NCBI RefSeq assembly: GCF_000193225.1
Contig: NZ_AFAL01000350.1
Span: forward strand, 1 to 64,000
DNA: 64,000 nucleotides
Origin: Verminephrobacter aporrectodeae subsp. tuberculatae At4
GTDB taxonomy: Bacteria; Pseudomonadota; Gammaproteobacteria; Burkholderiales; Burkholderiaceae_C
Direction: 5' to 3'
Shown here piece after piece: positions 18,997 to 30,911 of the stretch; the first letter of the stretch is position 1, and each line of letters starts with the position of its first letter. A model generated the notes under the pieces. The model ran no database searches. It was given only the letters and a program-made list of their open reading frames with translations, and had not been told where the DNA came from. A program made the translations under genes and the position numbers.

Positions 18997-19034
18997 TCTT
19001 GAGAACCTTGGGGGAATACTGCGGTGCCGACCCG

Positions 19035-19343
19035 TCAACCCTTGAGGGTGTCGAGGTCTTGCGCGCTGATGCTCGAGCGGTTGCGAAACAGCAGCACCAG
19101 GATGGCCAGACCGATGGCCGACTCGGCGGCCGCCACCGTCAGGATGAAGAACACGAATACCTGGCCGTGCATGTCGCCCAGGTAGTGGGAGAAGGCCACG
19201 AAGTTCGTGTTCACCGCGAGCAGCATCAGCTCGATCGCCATCAGCAGCACGATCAGGTTCTTGCGGTTCAGGAAGATCCCGACCACCGCCAGCGCGAACA
19301 GCATCGCCCCCAGCGAGAGGAAATGGCCCAGGGTCAGCGTCAT
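19035..19343 (-). CDS. nuoK: NADH-quinone oxidoreductase subunit K
   Basis: NuoK is a small membrane subunit at the interface of complex I with three helices. The 102-residue length is exactly as expected. It has the conserved glutamates in [18 protein letters not shown] and [18 protein letters not shown], which are part of the proton path. Its start overlaps the nuoJ stop by 4 bases (ATGA). Confidence 0.97.
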   Translation of the reverse strand: MTLTLGHFLSLGAMLFALAVVGIFLNRKNLIVLLMAIELMLLAVNTNFVAFSHYLGDMHGQVFVFFILTVAAAESAIGLAILVLLFRNRSSISAQDLDTLKG

Positions 19344-19990
19344 GCGGTTTTCTCCTCGGCAGCTGGCGGCTTGGCCGGAACGTCGGCGTCCGCCTTGCGC
19401 GTGGCGGCAAACTTGAGCACCTGCAAACGGTCGCGGGCGCGCACGCGGACTTGCGCCGAGGCGTCGATGGCCTTGCTGTCCTTGCGCTGGCGCAGGGTCA
19501 GCGCGATGGCGGAGATCATGGCCACGAGCAGGATCACCGCCGCGATCTCCACCGGGAGCAGGTATTCGGTATAGAGCAGTCTGCCCAGCGCCTGGGTGTT
19601 CGAGTGCGCGGCATCGACGACGGCCGACTTGGGCTCGTCCATGCCGCGAAAGCCGCCCATCAGCACGGCGGCCATCTCCAGCGCAATCAGCGCGCCCACG
19701 GTCGCGGCCAGCGGAAAGTGCTTCCAGAAACCCGTGCGCAGGCGGTCGATGTGGACGTCGAGCATCATCACCACGAACAAAAACAGCACCAGCACCGCGC
19801 CCAGGTACACCAGCACCAGCGTGATCGCGAGGAACTCGGCCCGGAGCAGCAGCCAGACCGCAGCGGCCTGCGAAAACGCAAGCATCAGGTAGAGCACCGC
19901 GTGCACCGGGTTGCGCGCGGTGATCACGCGCAGGGCGGCAAACAGCAGCACGGCCGAAAAGAGGTAGAAGAAACCGGTCTTGGCGTCCAT
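19340..19990 (-). CDS. nuoJ: NADH-quinone oxidoreductase subunit J
   Basis: NuoJ is a membrane subunit of complex I with five helices. The 216-residue protein starts [20 protein letters not shown] and has the conserved [17 protein letters not shown] and [18 protein letters not shown] segments (the latter carries the pi-bulge helix in known structures). A charged cytoplasmic C-terminal tail of about 50 residues ([18 protein letters not shown]) follows the last helix. The ATG at 19990 was chosen by homology. It follows nuoI after 37 bases and overlaps nuoK. Confidence 0.96.
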   Translation of the reverse strand: MDAKTGFFYLFSAVLLFAALRVITARNPVHAVLYLMLAFSQAAAVWLLLRAEFLAITLVLVYLGAVLVLFLFVVMMLDVHIDRLRTGFWKHFPLAATVGALIALEMAAVLMGGFRGMDEPKSAVVDAAHSNTQALGRLLYTEYLLPVEIAAVILLVAMISAIALTLRQRKDSKAIDASAQVRVRARDRLQVLKFAATRKADADVPAKPPAAEEKTA

Positions 19991-20027
19991 GAATCGGGTC
20001 TTTATGGAAAGTCGGGTCCCGCAGCGT

Positions 20028-20537
20028 TTAGCGGTACTTGGCGTCGGCCGCCCTGGCCGCGGCGATTTCGGCCTCGTAGCGGTCGCCAACGGCCAAGAGC
20101 ATGTCCTTGGTGAAGTACAGGTCGCCGCGTTTCTCGCCGTGGTATTCGAAGATGTGCGTCTCGACGATCGAGTCCACGGGGCAACTTTCCTCGCAGAAGC
20201 CGCAGAAGATGCACTTGGTCAGGTCGATGTCGTAGCGCGTGGTGCGGCGCGACCCGTCGGCGCGCACGGTCGATTCGATGCTGATCGCCACGGCAGGGCA
20301 GACGGCCTCGCACAGCTTGCAGGCGATGCAGCGCTCCTCGCCGTTGTCGTAGCGGCGCAGCGCGTGCAGGCCGCGAAAGCGCGGCGAAAGGGGCGTTTTC
20401 TCTTCCGGGAACTGCACCGTCACCTTGCGGCGAAAGGCGTAGCGCCCGGTCAGGGCCATTCCCTTGAACAGTTCGACGAGCAGAAAGCTCTTGAAGAAAT
20501 CCTTGAGCGAAAAAGGTGCGGCAGCAATGGCAGTCAT
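20028..20537 (-). CDS. nuoI: NADH-quinone oxidoreductase subunit I
   Basis: NuoI carries two [4Fe-4S] clusters (N6a and N6b) that pass electrons to NuoB. Both ferredoxin motifs are intact: [12 protein letters not shown] and [12 protein letters not shown], at about residues 66-77 and 105-116. The 169-residue length is typical. The start at ATG 20537 is supported by the segment [20 protein letters not shown] and an AGAGGA ribosome-binding site. It follows nuoH after 10 bases. Confidence 0.97.
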   Translation of the reverse strand: MTAIAAAPFSLKDFFKSFLLVELFKGMALTGRYAFRRKVTVQFPEEKTPLSPRFRGLHALRRYDNGEERCIACKLCEAVCPAVAISIESTVRADGSRRTTRYDIDLTKCIFCGFCEESCPVDSIVETHIFEYHGEKRGDLYFTKDMLLAVGDRYEAEIAAARAADAKYR

Positions 20538-20547
20538 CGGGGTCCTC

Positions 20548-21630
20548 TTATTGCCAAATGTTCCAGGGCGAGAGCAGCCACCCGCCAACGATGAGCAGCC
20601 ACACCAGCGTGACCGGAATGAAAACCTTCCAGCCCAGGCGCATGATCTGGTCGTAGCGAAAGCGCGGGAAGGTGGCGCGGATCCAGATGAACATGGACAC
20701 CACCAGGAAGGTCTTGATCCCGAGCCAGATCCAGCCGGGGACCGCGTTGCACAGCGCGCTGTCGATGGGCGGCAACCAGCCGCCCAGGAACAGCAGCGTT
20801 GCCAGGATGGAGACCAGCCACATGCTCGCGTATTCGGCCAGGAAGAAGACCGCAAAGCCCATTCCGGAGTACTCGACCATGTGCCCGGCGACGATTTCCG
20901 CCTCGCCCTCGACGACGTCAAACGGATGGCGGTTGGTCTCCGCCACGCCCGAGATCAGATGCACCAGGAAAATCGGCAGCAGCGGCAACCAGTTCCAGGA
21001 CAGGAAGTTCAGGCCCTTGTCCGCGGCCATTCCGCGCCCCTGCCCGAGAACGATCTCGGTCAGGTTCATGCTGCCCGAGACCATGATGACCACCAGAAAG
21101 CAAAAGCCCATGGCGATCTCGTAGCTCACCATCTGCGCCGACGCGCGCAGCGCGCCCAGAAAGGCGTACTTGGAGTTCGACGCCCAGCCGGCAATGATCA
21201 CGCCGTAGACCTCGATGGACGTGATCGCCATGACCAGCAGCAGGCCGGCGTTGACGTTCGCCAGCGCCACGTCGGGGCCAAAGGGAATCGCCACCCAGGC
21301 GGCGAGCGCCGGCATGATCGCCATGATCGGACCGAGCACGAACAGGCCCCGGCTCGCGGCCGCGGGGTGGATGATTTCCTTGGTCAGCAGTTTCAGGGCG
21401 TCGGCAATGGGTTGCAGCAGGCCGAAAGGGCCCACGCGGTTCGGACCATGGCGCACCTGCATGAAACCCAGCAGCTTGCGCTCCCACAGCGTCAGGTACG
21501 CGACGGCGCCCATCAGCGGGACCAGGACGCAAACGATCTTGAGCAGGATCCAGAGCACCGGCCAGGCCATGCCGCTCCACCAGCCCACCGCCAGCAGGTT
21601 GCGTCCCGTTTCGTAGAGCGCGTCGATCAT
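20548..21630 (-). CDS. nuoH: NADH-quinone oxidoreductase subunit H
   Basis: NuoH forms much of the quinone-binding chamber of complex I. The 360-residue protein has eight or nine hydrophobic helices and the conserved loops [20 protein letters not shown] and [19 protein letters not shown], which line the quinone site in known structures. Its start overlaps the nuoG stop by 4 bases (ATGA). Confidence 0.97.
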   Translation of the reverse strand: MIDALYETGRNLLAVGWWSGMAWPVLWILLKIVCVLVPLMGAVAYLTLWERKLLGFMQVRHGPNRVGPFGLLQPIADALKLLTKEIIHPAAASRGLFVLGPIMAIMPALAAWVAIPFGPDVALANVNAGLLLVMAITSIEVYGVIIAGWASNSKYAFLGALRASAQMVSYEIAMGFCFLVVIMVSGSMNLTEIVLGQGRGMAADKGLNFLSWNWLPLLPIFLVHLISGVAETNRHPFDVVEGEAEIVAGHMVEYSGMGFAVFFLAEYASMWLVSILATLLFLGGWLPPIDSALCNAVPGWIWLGIKTFLVVSMFIWIRATFPRFRYDQIMRLGWKVFIPVTLVWLLIVGGWLLSPWNIWQ

Positions 21631-23792
21631 GCGGCGACTCCTTCAGCGGCCTGGCGTGCGTCGGCCGTGCGTTGCAGCGACGCCGCGCGGCGCACCAGGC
21701 TGTCGAGTTGGTAGATGGAGGCGACCACGGGTTCGCTCGCCACCCCGGTCAGCGGGGCGGACTGCGCGGCGTTCGACACCGCGTTCGACAACTGGTCGGC
21801 CGGCAACTGCGTGATGCTGCCCGCGGGCGCATTCGTTGCGCGCGCCAGCACCTCCTGCGCGCTCTCGAAGTCAAAGCCGGGAACCTCCAGCAGATTTGCG
21901 AGCACGCGCAGCACCTTCCACGCGGGACGGGCTTCGCCCGGCGGGCGGACTACGGCGTGAAAGCTCTGCAAACGGCCTTCGGCGTTGACAAAGCTGCCCG
22001 GGGTTTCCGTGAATGCGGCGATCGGCAGCAGCACGTCGCTGAATTCCATATTCGCCCGGAACGGGCTCAGGGTCACGACCATTTCGGCCGCGGCCAGCGC
22101 TGTCGCGGCCCGCACGCCGGCGGCCGAGTCGTGCACGGGTTCGGTGTTGAGCAGCAGCGCGGCCTTCAGCGCGCCGCCGAGCATTTCACCGGCGTGCAGG
22201 CCGCCGTTCACGGGCCAGGCGCCCGCAAACTGCGCGCCCACGGTGTTCGCCGCTTGCGTGAGGTAGCCGACCGTGGCCCCCGTGTGCGTGCCAATCCAGT
22301 TGGCAAGCGCGAGCAACTGCGTGGCCTGGGCGTGGTGCGCGGCCGCATTGCCGAGCAGCACGGCCTTGCGCTCACCGCCGAGCAGGGAGCGGGCAATCGC
22401 GGTTTCCGCGGCGGTATCGGACCCATCGGCCCCATCGGACGAGAGCACGCCCTGCGGCGCAGCGATGCCCTTCTCCCGCGCGAGCGCTGCGGCAATGCCA
22501 CCGAGCGCCCGCACCCATTGGCCGGCGCCGTGCACCACCAGCCTGTGCGCGACCGGCAGGGCCCAGTCGCGCGCCACCGAGTCGAGCGCGCTGACCTCGC
22601 AACCATGGCGCGCGGCCTGGCGGATGCGCTGCGCAAACAGCGGATGGTCCTTGCGCAGGTTCGACCCCACGACGAGCACGCGCTGCAGCGTCGAGAGCGC
22701 AGCGATCGAGGTCCCGAGCCAGCGAATGCCCTCGGGGGCGGCGAATTCGGCGTTGCGCAGGCGGTGGTCGACGTTGTCGCTGCCCAGGCCGCGCAGCAGC
22801 GCCGCTGCCAGGTAGAGCTCTTCGAGCGTGCTGTGCGGGCTGAGCAGCGCGCCAATGCTGCCCGCGCCATGCGCGCTGCGGATGCTGCGCAGGCCCTGCG
22901 CAACGTACTCCAGCGCGCTCTGCCAATCGACTTCCTTCCAGACCCCGCCCTGCTTGAGCATGGGCCGGGTCAGGCGGTCCTCGGCGTTCAGCGCCTCGTA
23001 GGAGAAACGGTCGCGATCGGCGATCCAGCATTCGTTGACGGCCTCGTTCTCGAACGGCAGGACGCGCATCACCCGGTGGTTCTTGACCTGCACGATCAGG
23101 TTCGCACCCGTGGAATCGTGCGGGCTCACCGAGCGCCGGCGCGACAGCTCCCAGGTCCGGGCGCTGTAGCGAAAGGGCTTGCTGGTCAGCGCGCCGACCG
23201 GGCAGATGTCGATCATGTTGCCCGACAGTTCGGAGTCCACCGTGCCGCCCGTCACCGTGGTGATTTCCGCATGCTCGCCGCGGTGGATCATTCCCAGTTC
23301 CATCACGCCGGCCACCTCCTGACCAAAGCGCACGCAGCGCGTGCAGTGGATGCAGCGGTTCATCTCTTCCATGGAGATCAGCGGGCCCACGTCCTTGTGC
23401 GGGACCACGCGCTTTTCCTCCGTGTAGCGCGAGGAGCTGCTGCCGTAGCCTACGGCCAGGTCCTGCAGCTGGCATTCGCCGCCCTGGTCGCAAATCGGGC
23501 AGTCCAGCGGGTGGTTGATGAGCAAAAACTCCATCACCGAGCGCTGCGCGCGGATTGCCTTGTCGCTGTGCGTGCGCACCACCATGCCTTGCGCGGCCGG
23601 CGTGGCGCACGCGGGCATGGGTTTTGGCGCTTTCTCCACGTCAACCAGGCACATGCGGCAGTTGGCGGCGATGGAGAGTTTCTTGTGGTAGCAGAAGTGC
23701 GGAATATAGGTTCCCGCCTTCTCGGCCGCGTGCATCACCATGCAACCTTCGGCGACCTCCACCTTGCGACCGTCGAGTTCAATTTCAAGCAT
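21627..23792 (-). CDS. nuoG: NADH-quinone oxidoreductase subunit G
   Basis: NuoG is the largest peripheral subunit and holds several iron-sulfur clusters. The 721-residue protein starts with a [2Fe-2S] ferredoxin domain ([20 protein letters not shown], about 33-52), then a His-Cys3 motif ([15 protein letters not shown]), a [4Fe-4S] motif [10 protein letters not shown], and a molybdopterin-oxidoreductase-like domain that has no molybdenum. The extra N7 cluster motif of E. coli NuoG is not evident. It follows nuoF after 15 bases. Confidence 0.96.
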   Translation of the reverse strand: MLEIELDGRKVEVAEGCMVMHAAEKAGTYIPHFCYHKKLSIAANCRMCLVDVEKAPKPMPACATPAAQGMVVRTHSDKAIRAQRSVMEFLLINHPLDCPICDQGGECQLQDLAVGYGSSSSRYTEEKRVVPHKDVGPLISMEEMNRCIHCTRCVRFGQEVAGVMELGMIHRGEHAEITTVTGGTVDSELSGNMIDICPVGALTSKPFRYSARTWELSRRRSVSPHDSTGANLIVQVKNHRVMRVLPFENEAVNECWIADRDRFSYEALNAEDRLTRPMLKQGGVWKEVDWQSALEYVAQGLRSIRSAHGAGSIGALLSPHSTLEELYLAAALLRGLGSDNVDHRLRNAEFAAPEGIRWLGTSIAALSTLQRVLVVGSNLRKDHPLFAQRIRQAARHGCEVSALDSVARDWALPVAHRLVVHGAGQWVRALGGIAAALAREKGIAAPQGVLSSDGADGSDTAAETAIARSLLGGERKAVLLGNAAAHHAQATQLLALANWIGTHTGATVGYLTQAANTVGAQFAGAWPVNGGLHAGEMLGGALKAALLLNTEPVHDSAAGVRAATALAAAEMVVTLSPFRANMEFSDVLLPIAAFTETPGSFVNAEGRLQSFHAVVRPPGEARPAWKVLRVLANLLEVPGFDFESAQEVLARATNAPAGSITQLPADQLSNAVSNAAQSAPLTGVASEPVVASIYQLDSLVRRAASLQRTADARQAAEGVAA

Positions 23793-23807
23793 ATGTGTTT
23801 CCCGCGA

Positions 23808-25166
23808 TCAGGCGGCGGGCTGACTGGCCTGGGCCGTCCGGCTCTGGATCAGGGCCTCGAACTCGGGACGGAAATGCCGGAGCATGGCGCGCACCGGCAT
23901 CGCTGCGGCGTCGCCGAGCGCGCAAATCGTGCGCCCCTGGATGTCGTCCGCGACCGAGTTGAGCAGGTCCAGGTCGTCCGCGCGGCCCTGTCCCTTCCGG
24001 ATGCGCTCGAGCACGCGCCACATCCAGCCCGTGCCCTCGCGGCAGGGCGTGCATTGCCCGCAGGACTCGTGTGCGTAGAAGTACGACAGGCGCAGCAGGC
24101 TCTCGACCATGCAGCGCGAGTCGTCCATCACGATCACGGCGCCGGAGCCGAGCATCGATCCCGCCTTGGCGATGCTGTCGTAGTCCATGCTGCATTCCAT
24201 GATCACCGCCGCCGGCAGCACCGGCGCCGAAGAGCCGCCGGGAATCACCGCCTTGAGCGTGCGGCCCGCGCGCACGCCCCCGGCGAGTTCGAGCAGCCGG
24301 GGAAACGGTGTGCCCAGGGGCACTTCGTAGTTGCCGGGCTGCTCCACGTCGCCCGAGACCGAGAAGATCTTCGTTCCGCCGTTGTTCGGCTTGCCGCACG
24401 CAAGGTACGCGGCCGCGCCATGGCGGATGATCCACGGCACGGCCGCGAAGGTCTCGGTGTTGTTGATCGTCGTGGGCTTGCCGTACAAGCCGCAGCTCGC
24501 GGGAAACGGCGGCTTGAAGCGCGGCTGGCCCTTCTTGCCTTCGAGCGATTCGAGCAGGGCGGTTTCCTCGCCGCAGATGTACGCGCCAAAACCATGCGCT
24601 GCGTGCAGCTCGAAGCCAAAGCCGCTGCCGAGGACGTCGCCGCCCAGATAGCCCGCGGCGCGCGCTTCGCCGAGCGCCGCCTCGAAGCGTTCGTAGGTCT
24701 GGAAGATCTCGCCGTGGATGTAGTTGTAGCCCACGGAGATGCCCATCGCGTAGGCCGCGATGGCCATGCCCTCGATGACGACGTGCGGGTTGAACTGCAG
24801 GATGTCGCGGTCCTTGCAGGTTCCCGGCTCGCCCTCGTCCGAATTGCAGACCAGGTATTTCTGGCCCGGAAAGGCGCGCGGCATGAAGCTCCACTTGAGC
24901 CCGGTGGGAAAGCCCGCACCGCCGCGGCCGCGCAGGCCCGACTCCTTGACCATGGTGATCACCTGCTCCGGGCTCAGCCCCGCGCTGCCGTCCTTGCCGA
25001 GAATGCGGCGCAGCGCCTGGTAGCCGCCGCGCGCCACGTAGCCCGCAAGGCCCCAGTTGCTGCCGTTCAGGCCGGCGTAAATCTGCGGTTCGATATGGCG
25101 GCCATGAAAGCAGGTTTGCACGCCCGTCGCCCGGAACTCGGAGAGAATTTGTTGCGCTGTGCTCAT
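23808..25166 (-). CDS. nuoF: NADH-quinone oxidoreductase subunit F
   Basis: NuoF binds NADH and FMN and starts electron transfer. The 452-residue protein contains the NADH loop [18 protein letters not shown], the FMN-binding [29 protein letters not shown]-like [17 protein letters not shown], and the [4Fe-4S] N3 ligands in [11 protein letters not shown]. The ATG at 25166 overlaps the nuoE stop as ATGA, which decides the start; the open frame upstream lies within nuoE. Confidence 0.97.
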   Translation of the reverse strand: MSTAQQILSEFRATGVQTCFHGRHIEPQIYAGLNGSNWGLAGYVARGGYQALRRILGKDGSAGLSPEQVITMVKESGLRGRGGAGFPTGLKWSFMPRAFPGQKYLVCNSDEGEPGTCKDRDILQFNPHVVIEGMAIAAYAMGISVGYNYIHGEIFQTYERFEAALGEARAAGYLGGDVLGSGFGFELHAAHGFGAYICGEETALLESLEGKKGQPRFKPPFPASCGLYGKPTTINNTETFAAVPWIIRHGAAAYLACGKPNNGGTKIFSVSGDVEQPGNYEVPLGTPFPRLLELAGGVRAGRTLKAVIPGGSSAPVLPAAVIMECSMDYDSIAKAGSMLGSGAVIVMDDSRCMVESLLRLSYFYAHESCGQCTPCREGTGWMWRVLERIRKGQGRADDLDLLNSVADDIQGRTICALGDAAAMPVRAMLRHFRPEFEALIQSRTAQASQPAA

Positions 25167-25678
25167 GGCCCGTCCTCCGTGCGAAGCGCCGTTGTGCCCT
25201 CGGCCTGGCGCAGGCCATCGACGAGCTGATCGAGCTTGTCGGGGTCCATGAAACTGCACATCGTGCGGTCGTTGACGAGCATCACGGGTGCGTCGGCGCA
25301 GGCGCCCAGGCATTCGCACTGCTGCAGCGTGAACAGGCCGTCGGCCGTGGTCCCGCCCATGGACACGCCGAGCTTTTGCTCCAGATGCTGCAACGCCTGC
25401 TGACCCCCGCGCAGCTGGCAGGGCAGGTTCGTGCAGACGTTGAGCTTGTAGCGGCCGGCCGGCTGCTGGTTGTACATGTTGTAGAAGGTCGTGACCTCGT
25501 GCACGGCAATCGGCGCCATCCCCAGGTACTGCGCGACCGCCGCCTCGCTCTCGGCGCTGACAAAGCCCTGCTCCTGCTGCACGATGGCCAGGCAGGCCAT
25601 GACCGCAGACTGCTTCTGGTCTGCGGGGTACTTGGCCACTTCGCGCGCAAAACGCGCACGCGTCGTTTCGTCAATCAT
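25163..25678 (-). CDS. nuoE: NADH-quinone oxidoreductase subunit E
   Basis: NuoE is a thioredoxin-like subunit with the [2Fe-2S] N1a cluster. The 171-residue protein has four ligand cysteines in CTNLPC (about 92-97) and CECLGAC (about 131-137). The helical N-terminal half contains [11 protein letters not shown], typical of the family. It overlaps nuoD upstream and nuoF downstream by 4 bases each. Confidence 0.97.
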   Translation of the reverse strand: MIDETTRARFAREVAKYPADQKQSAVMACLAIVQQEQGFVSAESEAAVAQYLGMAPIAVHEVTTFYNMYNQQPAGRYKLNVCTNLPCQLRGGQQALQHLEQKLGVSMGGTTADGLFTLQQCECLGACADAPVMLVNDRTMCSFMDPDKLDQLVDGLRQAEGTTALRTEDGP

Positions 25679-26928
25679 CGGTCAATCTCTCCGAACACGA
25701 TGTCCATGGTGCCAATGATGGCCACGGCGTCGGCGAGCATGTGGCCCCGCGCCAATTCATCGAGCGTGGCCAGATGCGCAAAACCGGGCGCGCGGATCTT
25801 CAGGCGATAGGGTTTGTTCGCGCCATCGCTCAGCAGATAGATGCCGAACTCGCCCTTGGGGTGCTCCACGGCGGCGTAGGCCTCGCCCTCGGGAACGTGA
25901 AAGCCCTCGGTGAACAGCTTGAAATGGTGGATCAGCTCCTCCATGCGGGCCTTCATCGATTCGCGCCCTGGCGCCGCCACCTTGTGGTTGTCGGTGATCA
26001 CCGGGCCGGGGTGCGCGCGCAGCCAGTCCACGCATTGCGCGATGATGCGGTTGGCTTCGCGCATCTCCTGCACCCGCACCAGGTAGCGGTCGTAGCAGTC
26101 GCCCGTGCGGCCCACGGGAACGTCGAAGTCCATGTGCTCGTACACCTCGTAGGGCTGGGTCTTGCGCAGGTCCCAGGCGACGCCCGATCCGCGCAGCATG
26201 GGGCCGGTCATGCCAAGGTTCAGCGCGCGCTCGGGCGAGACCACGCCGATGCCCACCGTGCGCTGCTTCCAGATGCGGTTGTCGGTGAGCAGGGTCTCGT
26301 ACTCGTCCACGCAGCCCGGAAAGCGCTGGCTGAAGTCGGCGATGAAGTCCAGCAGCGAGCCCTGGCGGTTGCGGTTCAGTGCCGCGATCGCCCGGGCGTT
26401 GCGGATCTGGCCGGCCTGGTACTGCGGCATGCTCTCGGGCAGGTCGCGGTACACGCCGCCGGGACGGAAATACGCCGCGTGCATGCGCGCACCCGACACC
26501 GCCTCGTATATGTCGAACAGGTCTTCGCGCTCGCGGAAGGTGTAGATCAGGATCGTCGAACTGCCGCAGTCGTTGCCGTGCGAGCCGAGCCACATCAGGT
26601 GGTTCATCAAGCGGGTGATCTCCGAGAACAGCACGCGGATGTACTGCGCGCGCAGCGGCACTTCCAGGCCGAGCAGTTTCTCGATCGCCAGGCAGTACGC
26701 GTGCTCGTTGCACATCATCGAGACGTAGTCGAGCCGGTCCATGTAGGGCAGGGACTGGATATAGGTCTTGTGCTCGGCGAGCTTTTCGGTGGCGCGGTGG
26801 AGCAGACCGATATGCGGGTCGGCGCGCTGCACCACTTCGCCGTCGAGTTCCAGCACCAGACGCAGCACACCGTGCGCCGCCGGGTGCTGTGGACCAAAGT
26901 TCAGGGAGTAGTTCTTGATTTCAGCCAT
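25675..26928 (-). CDS. nuoD: NADH-quinone oxidoreductase subunit D
   Basis: NuoD forms the quinone-reduction site together with NuoB and NuoH. The 417-residue protein starts with the invariant [22 protein letters not shown], which carries the quinone-site histidine, and ends with the hydrogenase-like DIVFGEIDR. Other conserved parts are [19 protein letters not shown] (about 44-62) and TGCYDRY-like [11 protein letters not shown]. It follows nuoC after 6 bases. Confidence 0.97.
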   Translation of the reverse strand: MAEIKNYSLNFGPQHPAAHGVLRLVLELDGEVVQRADPHIGLLHRATEKLAEHKTYIQSLPYMDRLDYVSMMCNEHAYCLAIEKLLGLEVPLRAQYIRVLFSEITRLMNHLMWLGSHGNDCGSSTILIYTFREREDLFDIYEAVSGARMHAAYFRPGGVYRDLPESMPQYQAGQIRNARAIAALNRNRQGSLLDFIADFSQRFPGCVDEYETLLTDNRIWKQRTVGIGVVSPERALNLGMTGPMLRGSGVAWDLRKTQPYEVYEHMDFDVPVGRTGDCYDRYLVRVQEMREANRIIAQCVDWLRAHPGPVITDNHKVAAPGRESMKARMEELIHHFKLFTEGFHVPEGEAYAAVEHPKGEFGIYLLSDGANKPYRLKIRAPGFAHLATLDELARGHMLADAVAIIGTMDIVFGEIDR

Positions 26929-26934
26929 GGTGGA

Positions 26935-27558
26935 TCACAGGGGCGCGCCGCGGCGCAGGCCTGCATACGATTCCTCGCGGACGATGCGCGGCGTGTTCTC
27001 GCGCGGCTCGATGCTCACGGGCTCGTAGACCACGCGGCGCAGTTCGGCGTCGTAGCGCATTTCCACATGGCCGGACAGCGGGAAGTCCTTGCGCATCGGG
27101 TGGCCGACGAAGCCGTAGTCGGTGAGGATGCGGCGCAGGTCGTCGTGGCCGTCGAACACGATGCCAAACAGGTCGAAGGCCTCGCGCTCGTACCAGTTCG
27201 CCGAATTCCACAGCCCGGACACGGAGGCCAGCAGCGGCAAATCGTCGTCCGGGCAGAACACCTTCACGCGCAGGCGCTGGTTCAGGCTGACGGACAGCAG
27301 ATGCACCACCACGCAGTAGCGCGGCCCCTCGTGCACCGCGTCGGCGTACGTGGAGTAGTCCACGCCGCACAGGTCGATCAGTTGCTCGAAGCGGCAAGCC
27401 TCGGCGTCGCGCAGCACGCGCATCGCGTCGAGGTAGTCGGCGGCGGCGAGCAGCACGCTGACCTCGCCCAGCACCCGCGTGCTCTGGCGCACCCGGGCGC
27501 CGAGCGCCGCGCAGACAGTGTCCTGGAGTTTTTCTGGCCGAATGGCAACAGCGCTCAT
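26935..27558 (-). CDS. nuoC: NADH-quinone oxidoreductase subunit C
   Basis: NuoC is a peripheral-arm subunit of complex I. The protein of about 207 residues contains [12 protein letters not shown], the family signature [19 protein letters not shown] and [19 protein letters not shown]. Two ATGs are adjacent (27561 and 27558). I chose 27558 because AAGGA then sits about 6 bases away; the other start would add one residue. NuoC and NuoD are separate here, unlike the NuoCD fusion of E. coli. Confidence 0.95.
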   Translation of the reverse strand: MSAVAIRPEKLQDTVCAALGARVRQSTRVLGEVSVLLAAADYLDAMRVLRDAEACRFEQLIDLCGVDYSTYADAVHEGPRYCVVVHLLSVSLNQRLRVKVFCPDDDLPLLASVSGLWNSANWYEREAFDLFGIVFDGHDDLRRILTDYGFVGHPMRKDFPLSGHVEMRYDAELRRVVYEPVSIEPRENTPRIVREESYAGLRRGAPL

Positions 27559-27568
27559 CATCGATCCT

Positions 27569-28048
<480 letters not shown>

Positions 28049-28077
28049 TGCATCCTCCTTGGTTTGCTGCGGCCCGC

Positions 28078-28437
28078 TCATTCCCAGTCCAGCGCCCCCT
28101 TTTTCCATTCGTAGACAAAGCCCACGATCAGCACGGCCAGGAAGATCAGCACCGCCACGAAGCCGGTGCCGCCGACCTCGCGCAGCGTCACCGCCCAGGG
28201 GAAGAGGAACGCGATTTCGAGATCGAACAGGATGAACAAAATGGCCACGAGGTAGTAGCGCACGTCGAACTTCATGCGCGCGTCTTCGAAGGCTTCAAAG
28301 CCGCATTCGTAGGGGGAGTTCTTCGCGGCGTCCGGGCGATTCGGGCCCAGTATGCGGCCGATGACGAGGGGGACGACGCCAACCGCGCTGCCGACCAAGA
28401 TGAACAAAAGGACGGGGAGGTACTGATCGAGGTTCAT
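28078..28437 (-). CDS. nuoA: NADH-quinone oxidoreductase subunit A
   Basis: NuoA is a three-helix membrane subunit and the first gene of the nuo operon. The 119-residue protein starts [17 protein letters not shown] and contains the conserved cysteine loop [20 protein letters not shown] and the second-helix segment [14 protein letters not shown]. It lies 63 bases downstream of tRNA-Leu on the same strand. Confidence 0.97.
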   Translation of the reverse strand: MNLDQYLPVLLFILVGSAVGVVPLVIGRILGPNRPDAAKNSPYECGFEAFEDARMKFDVRYYLVAILFILFDLEIAFLFPWAVTLREVGGTGFVAVLIFLAVLIVGFVYEWKKGALDWE

Positions 28438-28499
28438 CTTGCGGATTGGATCATCGCTGTGGCCCTGCCAAGCCATGCGGGCAGGCCTTTGCTTTGTTC

Positions 28500-28584
28500 T
28501 GGTGCCGTCGGCGAGACTCGAACTCGCACAGCTTGCGCCACTACCCCCTCAAGGTAGCGTGTCTACCAATTTCACCACGACGGC
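28500..28584 (-). tRNA. tRNA-Leu(GAG)
   Basis: The minus strand reads GCCGTCGTGGTGAAATTGG at the 5' end and closes with GACGGCACCA, giving a 7-bp acceptor stem and an encoded CCA. The anticodon stem-loop CTACCTTGAGGGGGTAG gives anticodon GAG. The long variable arm expected of a class II tRNA and a canonical TTCGAGT T-loop are present. It lies between secG and nuoA on the same strand. Confidence 0.95.
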
Positions 28585-28690
28585 TGTCTTTCGCGTCCGG
28601 ATGGCATGAGGAACCCTGCGGTTTTGGCTGGTCCGGACAATCGGCGATTCTACTCCGGAAAAACCCTGTGGGCTCTCTGCGATCTCCAGA

Positions 28691-29059
28691 TTATTTGGTC
28701 GGAATCTGCGCGGCGCCCGAGGCCGGCGTCGCTGGTGGCGCGGTGGCGGCCGACGCCGCGTCCGCGGGCTGCGCGGCGGCAGCAGCAGGGGCCTCCAGCA
28801 CGCTGCCCGAACCTGCGGGACGGGCGTGGCCAAAGTACGCCAAGGCCAGCGTGGAGGCGAGGAACACCGAAGCCAGCACCGCCGTGGTACGCGACAGGAA
28901 GTTGGCGCTGCCGCTCGCGCCAAACAGGCTGCCCGAACTGCCGCTGCCAAACGCCGCGCCCATGTCCGCGCCCTTGCCGTGCTGGATCAGGATCAGACCG
29001 ATCATCACCAGCGCCGCGAGCATCTGCACGGCAAAAATCACATTCACGATCACGTTCAT
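28691..29059 (-). CDS. secG: preprotein translocase subunit SecG
   Basis: SecG is the small membrane subunit of the SecYEG protein export channel. The 122-residue protein has two hydrophobic helices (about 3-23 and 54-75) around the conserved loop [20 protein letters not shown], and an Ala/Pro-rich C-terminal tail that is low in sequence information, as is usual in Burkholderiales. Its ATG overlaps the tpiA stop as ATGA. Confidence 0.95.
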   Translation of the reverse strand: MNVIVNVIFAVQMLAALVMIGLILIQHGKGADMGAAFGSGSSGSLFGASGSANFLSRTTAVLASVFLASTLALAYFGHARPAGSGSVLEAPAAAAAQPADAASAATAPPATPASGAAQIPTK

Positions 29060-29840
29060 TCTTTGCCCACTCCTGATGCGATGACTGCGGCGCCATGGGC
29101 CGCGGCAATGATTGCCAAAAAGTCGGGGGCCTTGAGCGAGGCACGCCGACCAACCCCCCGTCGATGTCGGGCTGCGCCAGCAAGGGCGCCGCGTTCGCCG
29201 CGTTCAGACTGCCGCCGTAGAGCAGGCGGATGCGCCCGGCCTGCGCGCTCGCGGCGCGCAGTTGCGCGCGCAAAACGGCGTGCACCGCCTGCGCCTGCGC
29301 GGGCGACGCCGTGTGCCCCGTGCCGATCGCCCAGACCGGCTCGTACGCCAGCGCCACTTCGCTGATGCAATGGCCGTTGCGCTGGATCACCGCCGCAAGC
29401 TGGCGCCTGACCACGGCCTCGGTCTGGCCGGCCTCGCGCTCTTGCAGCGTCTCGCCCACGCAGACGATGGGCGTCAGGCCCGCAGCCAGCGCGCGCTGCG
29501 CCTTCTGCGCCACCACCTGGTCGGTTTCGCCGTGGTACTGGCGGCGTTCCGAATGCCCCACCAGCGTGTAGCGCACGCCAAAGTCCCTGAGCATGGCCGC
29601 GGAGACCTCGCCGGTGTACGCGCCCGCTTCGTGCTGCGACACGTCCTGCGCCGCCAGCGCGAGCACCGTTCCCGCAGTCAGCGCCTGCACCTGCGCCAGA
29701 TAGGGCGCGGGCACCGCGAGCGCCAGGTCGCAGGCCGCGTCTCCGATTCCGGCGAGGATGGCGTGCAACAGGGCCTCGTTCGCCGCCAGGTCGCCGTTCA
29801 TCTTCCAGTTGGCCGCGATGAGTTTTTTCTTGTCGTTCAT
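29056..29840 (-). CDS. tpiA: triosephosphate isomerase (frameshifted near the 3' end)
   Basis: TpiA interconverts dihydroxyacetone phosphate and glyceraldehyde-3-phosphate. From ATG 29840 the frame shows AANWKMNG, the catalytic histidine in LVGHSERR, the catalytic glutamate in [12 protein letters not shown] and the phosphate loop [10 protein letters not shown]. After DIDGGLVG the frame changes: the expected ending [17 protein letters not shown] is in another frame and stops at 29056. The break is at about 29142-29146, where CACGCC appears to lack one base (probably CACCGCC on the plus strand). Restoring it gives 261 residues, the normal size. As tpiA is rarely dispensable, a sequence error is likely. 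It overlaps both neighbours by 4 bases. Confidence 0.93.
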
Positions 29841-30841
29841 GGTGACCAGGTCAAAACAATTTTTCCGATATGCCGATTCGATTCCATCAGCGCATGCGCC
29901 TGCGCCGCATCCGCCGCAGAGAACGTGCTGTGAATCACGGGACGCACCTGGCCCGAGGCCAGCCGGGGCCAGACCTGCTCGCGCAGTGCGCGCGCAATCG
30001 CCCCCTTGAACGCCACGGGGCGGGGGCGCAGGGTCGACCCCGTGATCGTGAGCCGGCGCCGCAGCACCAGCCCCGCGTCGAAGCCGCTGCGCACGCCGCC
30101 TTGCACTGCGATGATGGCGATGCGGCCATCCTCGGCCAGGCATTCCACTTCACGCGCCACGTAGTCGCCGGCGACCATGTCGAGCACCACGTCCACTCCC
30201 TTGCCCTGCGTGATGCGCCGGACCTCCTCGACAAAGTCCTGCGTGCGGTAGTTGATCGCCTGTTGCGCGCCCAGCGCCAGGCAGGCCGCGCATTTCTCCT
30301 CGCTGCCCGCGGTGGCGATGACCGTGGCGCCAAAGGCCCGCGCCAGCTGGATGGCTGCGACGCCGATACCGCTTGTCCCGCCCTGCACCAGCAGGCTCTC
30401 GCCCGCCTGCAAGCGGCCGCGGTCAAAGACATTGCTCCACACCGTGAAAAAGGTCTCGGGCAGCGCGGCCGCCTGCACATCGCTCAGGCCCTCGGGAACC
30501 GGCAGGCATTGCACGACCGGCGCGACGCAGAACTCGGCGTAGCCGCCGCCGGCAAGCAGCGCGCAGACGCGGTCGCCGACCTGGATTCCCGCCTCGGCCA
30601 TGGCCGCAGAGTCCCCCGACTCGACCACGCCGGCGACTTCCAGCCCCGGAATGTCCGACGCGCCCGGTGGCGGGGCGTAGTGCCCGAGCCGCTGCAGCAC
30701 ATCGGGGCGGTTCACGCCGCTGGCGCGAACGCGGATCAGCAGTTCGCCCGCGCCCGGCTGCGGCACCGGGCGTTCGCCCGGGAGCAGCACCTCGGGCTTG
30801 CCAAAGGAGGTGATCTCGACAGCGCGCATGCTGCGGTTCAT
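29837..30841 (-). CDS. NAD(P)H quinone oxidoreductase, PIG3/zinc-independent MDR family
   Basis: This medium-chain dehydrogenase/reductase probably reduces quinones with NADPH. The protein of about 334 residues has the N-terminal catalytic domain ([20 protein letters not shown]), and a Rossmann fold with the nucleotide motif [20 protein letters not shown] at about 145-164. No structural or catalytic zinc cysteine set is seen. [14 protein letters not shown] near the C-terminus is characteristic of the PIG3-like subgroup. ATG 30841 and ATG 30829 are both possible starts. It lies between pnp and tpiA on the same strand and its stop overlaps the tpiA start. Confidence 0.88.
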   Translation of the reverse strand: MNRSMRAVEITSFGKPEVLLPGERPVPQPGAGELLIRVRASGVNRPDVLQRLGHYAPPPGASDIPGLEVAGVVESGDSAAMAEAGIQVGDRVCALLAGGGYAEFCVAPVVQCLPVPEGLSDVQAAALPETFFTVWSNVFDRGRLQAGESLLVQGGTSGIGVAAIQLARAFGATVIATAGSEEKCAACLALGAQQAINYRTQDFVEEVRRITQGKGVDVVLDMVAGDYVAREVECLAEDGRIAIIAVQGGVRSGFDAGLVLRRRLTITGSTLRPRPVAFKGAIARALREQVWPRLASGQVRPVIHSTFSAADAAQAHALMESNRHIGKIVLTWSP

Positions 30842-30911
30842 CGATGCATGGGGTTGAGAAATGGTGTGGGCTGCCCGCCTGGGTGGCGGGCGCAGCCCAA
30901 GGCAGAAAAGC

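Noticed and set aside
21672-25229. An 1185-codon open frame on the plus strand opposite nuoG and nuoF
   Set aside because: It is exactly antisense to conserved nuo genes, is Arg/His/Ala-rich and resembles no family. Long antisense frames are common in GC-rich DNA.
28650-30143. A 497-codon minus-strand frame that looks like a tpiA-secG fusion
   Set aside because: It is the tpiA frame running on past the frameshift through the wrong frame of secG; secG has its own intact start.
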